DNA of 64,000 bases, from assembly GCF_030649675.1 (NCBI RefSeq), contig NZ_JAUTDR010000022.1, positions 1-64,000 on the forward strand, written 5' to 3'. This stretch comes from Haliea sp. E1-2-M8. Lineage in GTDB: Bacteria > Pseudomonadota > Gammaproteobacteria > Pseudomonadales > Halieaceae. This document shows positions 55,350 to 62,241 of this stretch, one piece after another. The translations under genes and the position numbers were made by a program. Numbering within the stretch: position 1 is the first letter of the stretch; the number at the start of each line of letters is the position of its first letter. The notes under the pieces are model-generated. The model worked only from the letters and a program-made list of their open reading frames with translations, searched no databases and was not told where the DNA came from.

Positions 55350-57023
55350 TTACAGGTATTTGTCAGTGACCGCGCCTTCCGATGCCGACGCCACGGTTTT
55401 GGCGAATTTCGCCAGCAGGCCGCGAGTGTAGCGCGGGGGCGGTGGCTGCCAGCGAGCAAGGCGCGCCGCTATCTCGGCCTCAGTCAGCTGGACGTCAATG
55501 CGCGACGTTTCCGCATCAATCAAAATGCCGTCGCCGTCCTCGACAATGGCGAGCGGGCCACCCTCGCTGGCTTCCGGCGTAATGTGCCCGACCACGAAAC
55601 CGTGGCTGCCACCGGAAAAGCGGCCGTCGGTGATCAGGGCGACATCGGCGCCCAGGCCCCTGCCCATGAGTGCCGAGGTGGGGCTCAACATCTCGCGCAT
55701 GCCGGGCCCGCCGCGGGGCCCCTCATAGCGAATCACCAGGACATCGCCCTTTGTTACGCGGCCGTCGAGAATCGCCTGCAAAGCCTCCTCTTCGGAATGA
55801 AACACCCGCGCCGTGCCGGCAAAACGCAGGCCTTCCTTGCCGGTAATCTTGGCCACCGCGCCTTCGGGCGCCAGGTTGCCGCGCAGGATCATCAGGTGGC
55901 TGTTGCGCTTGATCGGGTTGTCGAAGGCGCGAATGATATCCTGCGAGGCCGGGTAAGGTGCCACCTCCGCCAGGTTCTCGGCGAGGGTGTTGCCGGTCAC
56001 GGTGAGGCAGTCGCCGTGCAGCAGCCCGCGCTCCAGCAACATTTTCAGCAATGGCTGGATGCCACCAATGGCAATCAGCTCCGACATCATGTACTTGCCG
56101 CTGGGCCGCAGATCCGCGAGCACGGGCACTTTCTCGCCCACCCGCACGAAGTCGTCGAGGCTCAGTTCCACCTCTGCCGCATGGGCCATGGCCAACAGAT
56201 GCAGCACCGCGTTGGTGGAGCCGCCGAGGGCGATGACCGTGGCGATCGCATTCTCGAAAGCCTCCCGGGTCATGATATCCGAGGGCTTGATGTCGCGCTC
56301 CAGCAAGGCCAGCACAGCAGCCCCCGCGCGCCGGCAGTCCTCCGCCTTGGAGCGGGACACCGCCTCCTGTGCCGAGCTGTTGGGCAGGCTCATGCCCAGC
56401 GCCTCAATGGCGGACGCCATGGTATTCGCAGTGTACATGCCGCCGCAGGAGCCCGGACCGGGAATCGCGGTCTCCTCGATCTGCTTCACCTCAAGCAGGC
56501 TCAGGTCACCGCGCGCGTGCTGGCCCACCGCCTCGAACACCGAAATAATGTCCGTATGATTTGCCCCGGGCTGGATCGTGCCGCCGTAGACAAACACCGC
56601 AGGCCGGTTGAGCCGGGCGATGCCGATCATGCAGCCCGGCATGTTCTTGTCGCAGCCGCCGATTGCCACCAGGCCGTCAAAGCCTTCGCAGCCGCCTACC
56701 GCCTCTATCGAGTCGGCGATGATCTCCCGCGACACCAGCGAGTACTTCATCCCTTCCGTGCCGTTGGCAATGCCGTCGGAAATGGTGATGGTGTTGAATA
56801 TCACGCCCTTGGCACCGGCCGCATCCGCACCGGCACAGGCCTCGTCGGCGAGTGCGTTGATATGCATGTTGCAGGGCGTGACCATGCTCCAGGTGGAGGC
56901 GATACCAATCTGCGGTTTGCGGAAATCCTCGTCGGTAAAGCCCACCGCACGCAGCATGGCCCGGGCGGGTGCTTTCTCGATGCCATCCACGACCTGGGAT
57001 GAGTGTTTACGTGTGTCTTTCAC
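55350..57023 (-). CDS. ilvD: Dihydroxy-acid dehydratase
   Basis: 557 aa, [4Fe-4S]- or [2Fe-2S]-dependent dehydratase of isoleucine, leucine and valine synthesis; converts 2,3-dihydroxy-isovalerate or -methylvalerate to the keto acid. The cluster cysteines lie in [17 protein letters not shown] and [12 protein letters not shown]. Other motifs: [28 protein letters not shown] and [10 protein letters not shown]. Length is normal. The ATG has a weak RBS. Upstream on the same strand is the glycosyltransferase (18 bases). Confidence 0.97.
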   Translation of the reverse strand: MKDTRKHSSQVVDGIEKAPARAMLRAVGFTDEDFRKPQIGIASTWSMVTPCNMHINALADEACAGADAAGAKGVIFNTITISDGIANGTEGMKYSLVSREIIADSIEAVGGCEGFDGLVAIGGCDKNMPGCMIGIARLNRPAVFVYGGTIQPGANHTDIISVFEAVGQHARGDLSLLEVKQIEETAIPGPGSCGGMYTANTMASAIEALGMSLPNSSAQEAVSRSKAEDCRRAGAAVLALLERDIKPSDIMTREAFENAIATVIALGGSTNAVLHLLAMAHAAEVELSLDDFVRVGEKVPVLADLRPSGKYMMSELIAIGGIQPLLKMLLERGLLHGDCLTVTGNTLAENLAEVAPYPASQDIIRAFDNPIKRNSHLMILRGNLAPEGAVAKITGKEGLRFAGTARVFHSEEEALQAILDGRVTKGDVLVIRYEGPRGGPGMREMLSPTSALMGRGLGADVALITDGRFSGGSHGFVVGHITPEASEGGPLAIVEDGDGILIDAETSRIDVQLTEAEIAARLARWQPPPPRYTRGLLAKFAKTVASASEGAVTDKYL

Positions 57024-57041
57024 AGTGTACGGACCTCCGGA

Positions 57042-58115
57042 CTAATGAGTGTTTATACGAAGCGCCTCCGCCCACAGCGGCGCCAGACGGTCGGCATACC
57101 AGGGCGAGACATCCACGGCGGGCGGCAGGCCACCTGCAAGCCAATCCCGCAGGCGCACGGCAAGGGCCTGCTGGTCGCCCTCGGGGTAACGACAGGCCGG
57201 GGGATACTGTTCCGGGTAGCACAGGGCATCCGGCACCAGCGGCCGGGCACCGGCGCTCGCAGCCTCCAGCATCGCCAGCCCCTGGAACTCGTGGCGCGCG
57301 GTGCTGACAGCGATGCTCGACCGGCCCAGCAAGGCCCGATACTCCGCCAGCGGCAGCCGGCCGTCGGCGACAATTCGCTCCGGCAGCGCCTCGCGCAGCC
57401 GCGCCAGCGCCGGCGGCACCCGGCGCGGACGCTTGCCCAGCAGGGCGAGCCGGAACGGCACACCCTCCCCTGCCAGTTCGATCATTGCCTCGGCGAATAG
57501 CTCCGGCGCCTTGTCGTGCTCCCAGCGGTGGTTCCAGAGTACCAGCTGGGGATCCCGCTCCGCCGCAGCGGGCACTGGTTCGATGGGCACCGGACACAGG
57601 GCACACTTCTGTTTTAGCCGTTCTACAATGCCGGGCGGCACCGCATCCGGCATTTGCGCCAAGAGCTCCGCGACGCCCCGCAGGTAGCTGTCGCGGTTGA
57701 AGGCGGAATTGAACAGCAGCCGGTCCGCTGCCAGCCCCCCGTAGAGCTGGACCATGCGCGGCTCCAGCCAGTGGCTCTGGCGGTCGCTGAGTGGATAGGC
57801 AAACTGGTTCTCGTGGAAATAGTAGCGCGCCGGCACTCCGGCCAGGTGCGGGTGCAGGCCCTTCAGGGTCGCCAGGTCCACCATCGAGGTGGCCAGCAGC
57901 AGGTCCGGCGGCTCGGCTGGCAGCGCATCCAGCCAGGACAGGGGGTTGCCGCGGATGCGCCAGGCGAAGTGGCGCCCGGGCAGCTCCAGCCGCTGCCAGT
58001 CCACCTGGGTCTGGGACGCCAGCAGCCAGTCCGCCCAGGCGGCGTGGCTGTCGGCGCGATAGGCGGAGAGGAGCCAGAGCTTAGGGCGGCGGGCCTGGGC
58101 TGCTCTGTCGGTCAT
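57042..58115 (-). CDS. Glycosyltransferase of the GTDC1/DUF3524 family (tRNA-queuosine mannosyltransferase-like)
   Basis: 357 aa GT-B protein. N-terminal DUF3524 with AYRADSHAAW (18-27) and the hallmark YYFHENQFAYPLSDRQ (98-113). The C-terminal half is a GT4 nucleotide-sugar domain (WNHRWEHDKAPE; FQGLAMLEAASAG). The animal homologue transfers mannose onto queuosine of tRNA-Asp; function in bacteria is inference. ATG 58115 overlaps the preceding SDR stop as ATGA. Residues ELAGEGVPFRLALLG are duplicated at 54954. Confidence 0.85.
   Translation of the reverse strand: MTDRAAQARRPKLWLLSAYRADSHAAWADWLLASQTQVDWQRLELPGRHFAWRIRGNPLSWLDALPAEPPDLLLATSMVDLATLKGLHPHLAGVPARYYFHENQFAYPLSDRQSHWLEPRMVQLYGGLAADRLLFNSAFNRDSYLRGVAELLAQMPDAVPPGIVERLKQKCALCPVPIEPVPAAAERDPQLVLWNHRWEHDKAPELFAEAMIELAGEGVPFRLALLGKRPRRVPPALARLREALPERIVADGRLPLAEYRALLGRSSIAVSTARHEFQGLAMLEAASAGARPLVPDALCYPEQYPPACRYPEGDQQALAVRLRDWLAGGLPPAVDVSPWYADRLAPLWAEALRINTH
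57435..57479. repeat. 45-bp repeat, copy 2 (inside the glycosyltransferase gene)
   Basis: Same orientation as 54954-54998, 41 of 45 identical. This copy is the functional one because it lies in the intact glycosyltransferase reading frame. Confidence 0.8.
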
Positions 58116-58969
58116 ACCGGATACTGGAACCCGACACTCTCCTCGGTAACGCGCCACAACCGCGCCGCCGCCTCATCATCCCGCGCCCAGGGCTTGGGCC
58201 GCACCGGCTTGCAGTCGACAAAGTATTCCCCGCTGACCCCCGCTACCTCATCACTGCTGCACAGGTAGATGGAGGTCTGCGCGCCTTTCTCGGGGGAGCG
58301 GAAAAATGGCTTGAGCAGGAGGGGCACCACGCGGCTCACCAGGCCGCCGTTCTGCTTGCCCAGCGAGGTGGATACGGCACCCGGATGCAGGCTGTTCACC
58401 GTCACCGGGTAATCCGCCAGCCGCTGCGCGAGGCTGCGGGTGAACAGGATATTCGCCAGCTTGGAGCGGCCGTACTCGCGGAAGGTCTTGTAGCCCTGCT
58501 CCGCGTGGAGATCATCAAAGCCCATATCGCGCACGAAATGGTGGGCCGCGGAGGCGACGTTTACGATGCGCGCGCCGGGCACCTCCTGTATCGCAGGCAG
58601 CAACAGCCCGGTCAGCAGGAAAGGCGCGAAGTGGTTGACCGCCAAGGTTTCCTCGAACCCATCCACCGTGGTCCGGCGGCTGGTATTCACCACCCCGGCA
58701 TTGTTGAGCAGGACATCAATCGGGCGCCCCAGCGCCAGGCACTCCTGCGCCGCCTGGCGCACGCTGGCAAGGCTGGCCATGTCCATCTCCACCACTATCG
58801 GCGCCGCACCGCCCGCGGCCGTGATCTCCCCTGCCAGCGCCGCGCCCTTCTCCGGGCTGCGGCACAGCAGGGTCAGCGTGGCGCCCTGTGCGGCCAGGGC
58901 GAGCGCCGTGGTGTGGCCAATCCCCGCGGTGGGGCCTGTGATCAGGACATGCTTGCCTTGCAGGGTCAT
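58112..58969 (-). CDS. Short-chain dehydrogenase, retinol-dehydrogenase-like
   Basis: 285 aa. Rossmann motif TGPTAGIG (12-19), NNAG, catalytic Ser in VASAAHH and YGRSK (Tyr/Lys), then HPGAVSTSLG. The sequence groups with RDH11/WWOX-type SDRs acting on lipophilic alcohols. ATG 58969 has GGAGGC 8 bases upstream. A good -10 (TATAAT at 59009-59004) lies 35 bases before it. Coupled to the GT by the ATGA overlap. Confidence 0.9.
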   Translation of the reverse strand: MTLQGKHVLITGPTAGIGHTTALALAAQGATLTLLCRSPEKGAALAGEITAAGGAAPIVVEMDMASLASVRQAAQECLALGRPIDVLLNNAGVVNTSRRTTVDGFEETLAVNHFAPFLLTGLLLPAIQEVPGARIVNVASAAHHFVRDMGFDDLHAEQGYKTFREYGRSKLANILFTRSLAQRLADYPVTVNSLHPGAVSTSLGKQNGGLVSRVVPLLLKPFFRSPEKGAQTSIYLCSSDEVAGVSGEYFVDCKPVRPKPWARDDEAAARLWRVTEESVGFQYPV

Positions 58970-59003
58970 GGTGGGCCTCCTGGCCGTGTGATCCGAGCGA
59001 CTG

Positions 59004-59009
59004 ATTATA
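59004..59009 (-). promoter_or_regulatory. -10 box of the SDR/glycosyltransferase operon
   Basis: TATAAT in perfect consensus on the minus strand, 35 bases before the SDR ATG. The -35 is poor (CTGCAG-like at 17 bases upstream). It probably also drives the glycosyltransferase and possibly ilvD. Confidence 0.5.
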
Positions 59010-59151
59010 GAGGTATGACCCTGAGGCTGCAGCCATTCACCGGGGGGCAGCAAAACCAGCCCACCTACGGCGGCCGCACCTTGCGCGCGATAGGCTCCAA
59101 CAACTCGACTTCGGCAACCCACAGGTCATGGTCCGATGGAACCCACTGCCC

Positions 59152-60555
59152 CTAAAAATCTTCTGGCGCCAAAATCTCCGCGGAAACCCCGTTCAGGCGA
59201 ATGTCAAAGCAGCCGCGATGTAACTGACGGTGGTGGAATCGGCACAGCGTCACCAGATTGTCCAGCCGCGTTTCTCCGCCCTCCGCCCAGTGCTGGATGT
59301 GGTGGGCATCCACATACTCCGATTCCTGGCAGCCGGGATACTGGCACACGCCGTCCCGCTCGCGCAGGGCGCGTCGAATAGGCCCAGGCACAATCCGCGA
59401 TTTTCTGCCCACGTTCAGCACCTTGCCGGCGTCGTCTTCCAATACGGTGACCAGGGACGCATCGCAACTCAGCCGCCGCGCGGTAGCGGGCGACAGCCAC
59501 GGTTTATCCTCGAAGTGCGCCCGCCCATGGCTGCAACACACGCCCGAGCGCTGTTCGCGCAGGGTGTTGATGTCCACGTGCATCACAACCTGGCATCGCT
59601 CTGCCCCCTTCAAGCCCTGCAAGCCCTTGTAGTCCGGCCCCGTGGCTAAAAAGTGCTCCACCATGGTCACCAGTGCATCGGCACGCACCTGGTTCATGTG
59701 CTGCGAAAAAGTTTCAGCGGAAATTTTTTCCTCCGCCCGCGCGTAGGCAAGATGGTCCGGCAACGCCTCACTCACGCTGATTTCAGAGTTCGTACCCGCC
59801 TTTGCTTCATTGCGCTGCAGAATCTTCCGCGCCACCGCCTGCATGCGCGCCTTCTGCTTGGCCTGCCACTCCTCCTTGCGCTCCTCCTCCAGCGGCCGGG
59901 CCACGGCCTGCAGGGCCTTCATGACGAGTTGGCCCTGCTCCGGTGGCAACTTGGCATGGATGATCCACATGCCATCCTCGTCCTGAAACCAGTAGAGCTC
60001 GCGGGCCAGCTCGCGGATGGCTTCGGCATCCAGCGACGGCGTGGCGTCACTCTCGGCTGCATCGCCGGCATGGCCGGCAGCGGCACCCTCTTCAGGCTCC
60101 CATTCCAGCAACCCCGCCAGCCCCGGCTCCGCGACGGGTTCGTATCTACTCACCAGCTTCTCCAGGTGACCAGCGCTGTTCTGCTGCGCCAGGTGCACCA
60201 TAAACCCCTCATTCTCAGGCGTGGCCACGCGGGTAATGGCGCGCACCTTGGAATAGGAAATACCACCCTCCGAGAAGGCCTCGTTTATCTCGGAAAGCGC
60301 TTCCAGTTGCCGCGCCACCCGCACCTTCTCCCGCGCAGCGCCCAGGGTGATGCCGCAATGGGCCACCAGCCAGTGGGCGCAGGAGCGCATCGTTCCCTGT
60401 TCGCGCCAATCGCCCCGGCGATCAAACTCGGCGATCATCCGCAACAGGTGGTGATTCGCTGCATTCATCTGCGCCCAATGGAGAGTGATCGCCTGACCCA
60501 GCTGCGCCCCATTTAACCGCTGCGGCCGATCTTCCACAATCGCTGGCATGCCCAT
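59152..60555 (-). CDS. DUF222-HNH endonuclease family protein (13E12 type)
   Basis: 467 aa from the ATG at 60555 (60549 also possible). The N-terminal DUF222 domain (about 20-340) has HWLVAHCGITLGAAREKVR, and DLVVHxDxxTL-like HVDINTL. The C-terminal HNH module (about 400-460) is CQYPGCQESEYVDAHHIQHWAEGGETRLDNLVTLC, with paired Cys and the His-Asn-His site. Probably a DNA nuclease, possibly mobile or repair-linked. A LexA-type box lies 13 bases upstream of the start, so it should be SOS induced. An extension upstream of 60555 was rejected because it crosses that box. Confidence 0.85.
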   Translation of the reverse strand: MGMPAIVEDRPQRLNGAQLGQAITLHWAQMNAANHHLLRMIAEFDRRGDWREQGTMRSCAHWLVAHCGITLGAAREKVRVARQLEALSEINEAFSEGGISYSKVRAITRVATPENEGFMVHLAQQNSAGHLEKLVSRYEPVAEPGLAGLLEWEPEEGAAAGHAGDAAESDATPSLDAEAIRELARELYWFQDEDGMWIIHAKLPPEQGQLVMKALQAVARPLEEERKEEWQAKQKARMQAVARKILQRNEAKAGTNSEISVSEALPDHLAYARAEEKISAETFSQHMNQVRADALVTMVEHFLATGPDYKGLQGLKGAERCQVVMHVDINTLREQRSGVCCSHGRAHFEDKPWLSPATARRLSCDASLVTVLEDDAGKVLNVGRKSRIVPGPIRRALRERDGVCQYPGCQESEYVDAHHIQHWAEGGETRLDNLVTLCRFHHRQLHRGCFDIRLNGVSAEILAPEDF

Positions 60556-60568
60556 GACAAAGCCCCAA

Positions 60569-60588
60569 TACTGTATGTATAACCAGTA
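60569..60588 (-). promoter_or_regulatory. LexA (SOS) box upstream of the HNH gene
   Basis: The 20-base site TACTGT-ATGTATAA-CCAGTA matches the E. coli LexA consensus (TACTGTATATATATACAGTA) at 17 of 20 positions. The core is CTGT-N8-CCAG; the CCAG half-site is also used at E. coli recN and uvrB. It overlaps the promoter region (TTGGCT at 60600, TACAGT at about 60577) and ends 13 bases before the ATG. Confidence 0.75.
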
Positions 60589-61080
60589 TTTTAGCCAAAC
60601 CGCACTGCCACCCCAAGGACCGAATTTCATCAAATTCGGCCACCCGGCAAAATAGGGTCAAGCCAGCACGAGATATCGGTAAAAGGCTGCTGTTAACGCT
60701 TGCCTGACTGCCGGTTAATGGCACCCATTCGCGGACAACCCGAAACCCAGCAACCGCCCCGTCACCCCCAGCAACAGCGCTTTCACACGGAGGTCTGCGC
60801 GCAGGCGGGTGGAGTCGAGCAGGGTCTCCCGGGCAATCGCAGGCACGTGGGTGCCGGCCTGGCGACCGTGAACGACGAGGGGAGGAAACGGAGAAACGCC
60901 GCGAACGGCAGGCAACGCTGTCAAGGGGCACCTCTTAAGTGCTTTGCGAAATGCGGCCGCACAAGCTGGATCTCAAATGCCCGGTTCGTCACCTGAGCCA
61001 CACAACCGCCCAAAATGGCGAATCGGGGCGGGAGGTCAATAGCGTTAAGGCTTCGACTACCCCAGTAACTTGACGTTTTG
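60589..61080. other. Intergenic region with no confident gene
   Basis: About 490 bases. A 69-codon minus-strand frame at 60715-60924 has no RBS and a low-complexity look (RETLLDSTRLRADLRVKA); it may be a piece of a degraded gene or spurious. The region near 61060-61080 carries TTGACG repeats belonging to the promoter of the toxin-antitoxin pair. Confidence 0.4.
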
Positions 61081-61081
61081 A

Positions 61082-61102
61082 CGCTATAGCGCTTAAACGC
61101 TA
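61082..61102. promoter_or_regulatory. Likely antitoxin operator
   Basis: A perfect 10-bp palindrome CGCTATAGCG (61082-61091) is followed by CTTAAA and CGCTA, giving a second inverted repeat TAGCG-6-CGCTA (61087-61102). It is 37 bases before the antitoxin start and next to TTGACG elements. RelB-type antitoxins bind such sites to autorepress. Confidence 0.6.
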
Positions 61103-61138
61103 CAGTGCCTGGTGGACAACCTTTCGAGGCGGATGCCG

Positions 61139-61372
61139 ATGACAACTTCCACCAAGCGTTCCACCATTTACTTTGACCGGGACATACACGCCGCTTTACG
61201 GCTGAAGGCAGCTCACTCCAACAAGTCACTATCTGAACTGGTTAATGACGCCGTCCGGGCCTCACTGGCCGAAGACCAGGAGGATCTCGCGGCTTTTGAA
61301 GACAGGGTAAATGAACCGAAAATCACCTATGAAACGCTTCTCAACGACTTGAAGAAGCATGGCAAGCTATAA
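61139..61372 (+). CDS. RelB/CopG-type antitoxin
   Basis: 77 aa. The N-terminal ribbon-helix-helix has STKRSTIYFDRDIHAALRLKAAHSNKSLSELVNDAV; the acidic tail (EDLAAFEDRVNEPKITYETLL) should bind the toxin. ATG 61139 has GAGG 9 bases upstream; the ATG at 61133 is too close to it and the GTG at 61112 has none. Overlaps the toxin gene by 14 bases. Confidence 0.9.
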   Translation: MTTSTKRSTIYFDRDIHAALRLKAAHSNKSLSELVNDAVRASLAEDQEDLAAFEDRVNEPKITYETLLNDLKKHGKL

Positions 61373-61616
61373 ACTGCTGTTTCGGAAATCGGTCGCTCGC
61401 GATCTTCGCTCGGTACCGCAACGCGACCTGAAACGCATCCTCGCCCGTCTGGAAGCCCTGGCGGAAGACCCGAGGCCCAAAGGCTGCGAAAAGCTTTCCG
61501 GGCAAGAGCGCTATCGCGTCCGCCAAGGCCTGTATCGGATTATTTATGAGATCAGTGACTCGGTGCTGACGGTGACCGTTGTGAAGGTGGGCCATAGTCG
61601 CCATGTTTACCGGTAA
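61359..61616 (+). CDS. RelE-type toxin
   Basis: 85 aa ParE/RelE-fold mRNA interferase: YKLLFRKSVARDLRSVP, EDPRPKGCEKLSG, and YRVRQGLYRIIYEI with the ending VKVGHSRHVYR. RNA cleavage at ribosomes is expected. It is translated by coupling to the antitoxin. The pair stands alone between the HNH gene and DUF3127. Confidence 0.92.
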   Translation: MASYKLLFRKSVARDLRSVPQRDLKRILARLEALAEDPRPKGCEKLSGQERYRVRQGLYRIIYEISDSVLTVTVVKVGHSRHVYR

Positions 61617-61631
61617 GCGGTCCGCTCAGCC

Positions 61632-61997
61632 CTAGAACGGAATATCGTCATCCCCATAACCCGGATCCCCATCCTGACCCGGCATGCCCTGCTGGTAGCT
61701 GTCATACTCCGCAGCGGGTACGGTTGAGGCATCGGCCGCAGATATCTTCCAGCCCTGCAGGTTGTTGAAGTAGCGCCCGTTGTATTCCCGGCCGCGAATG
61801 TCGAAGGTGACCGTGACTTCCTGCCCCGGCTGCAGGCCATCCAGCAGGGCGATCTTGTCCTGCACGAATTCCAGGTTGATCTCCTGCGGATACTTGCCAT
61901 CCTCGACGATGACCACCATTTCGCGCTTGGTAAAGCCGCTGTTGAAGGTTTGCGGTTCCTGGATGAGCTTGATCTTGCCGGTCAAATCGTAGGCCAC
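61632..61997 (-). CDS. DUF3127 family protein (single-stranded DNA-binding-like)
   Basis: 121 aa. DUF3127 core KREMVVIVEDGKYPQEINLEFVQDK and VTFDIRGREYNGRYFNNLQGWKI form an OB-fold. The C-terminus is acidic (PGYGDDDIPF), very like the SSB tail DDDIPF. This suggests a protein-recruiting role at DNA. GTG 61997 has AAGGAG 8 bases upstream; the N-terminal extension in frame is not conserved. Converges with the RelE gene across 15 bases. Confidence 0.87.
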   Translation of the reverse strand: MAYDLTGKIKLIQEPQTFNSGFTKREMVVIVEDGKYPQEINLEFVQDKIALLDGLQPGQEVTVTFDIRGREYNGRYFNNLQGWKISAADASTVPAAEYDSYQQGMPGQDGDPGYGDDDIPF

Positions 61998-62023
61998 GCG
62001 GCGGGTCTCCTTGTGTAGTGATT

Positions 62024-62071
62024 GCGGGGCCCGGTGCGGGCCCCGCTGGCGTTTCCGCGAAAACGCGAAAC
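62024..62071. promoter_or_regulatory. Two hairpins in the DUF3127 leader
   Basis: GCGGGGCCCG-GTG-CGGGCCCCGC (62024-62046) is a perfect 10-bp stem. Next is GTTTCCGCG-AAAA-CGCGAAAC (62051-62071) with one bulge. On the minus strand they precede the DUF3127 RBS by about 20 bases. They may form a leader structure or terminate transcription from upstream. No U-tract. Confidence 0.55.
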
Positions 62072-62241
62072 AGGACGGAAGCTTGCGCAGTCCTGCAACC
62101 AGAGTCAATGGGCGTGCCCGTACCGAGCAGCGCCACAGTACCTGAAATGACAAGCTCCAGGGCCTTTGTGGACATGGTGCTCCCCAGCCGGTGGCGTAGT
62201 ATCTGGCAGACACCGCCACAACAAACGCCAGGGGAAGGAAC

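Noticed and set aside
60715-60924. 69-codon frame with RETLLDSTRLRADLRVKA
   Set aside because: No ribosome binding site or domain; could be remnant sequence. Not called as a gene.
62075-62200. Minus-strand frame starting with a good RBS (GGGAGC) and MSTKALELVISGTVALL
   Set aside because: It runs through the DUF3127 gene in another frame; only the start context looks good, and no domain is found.
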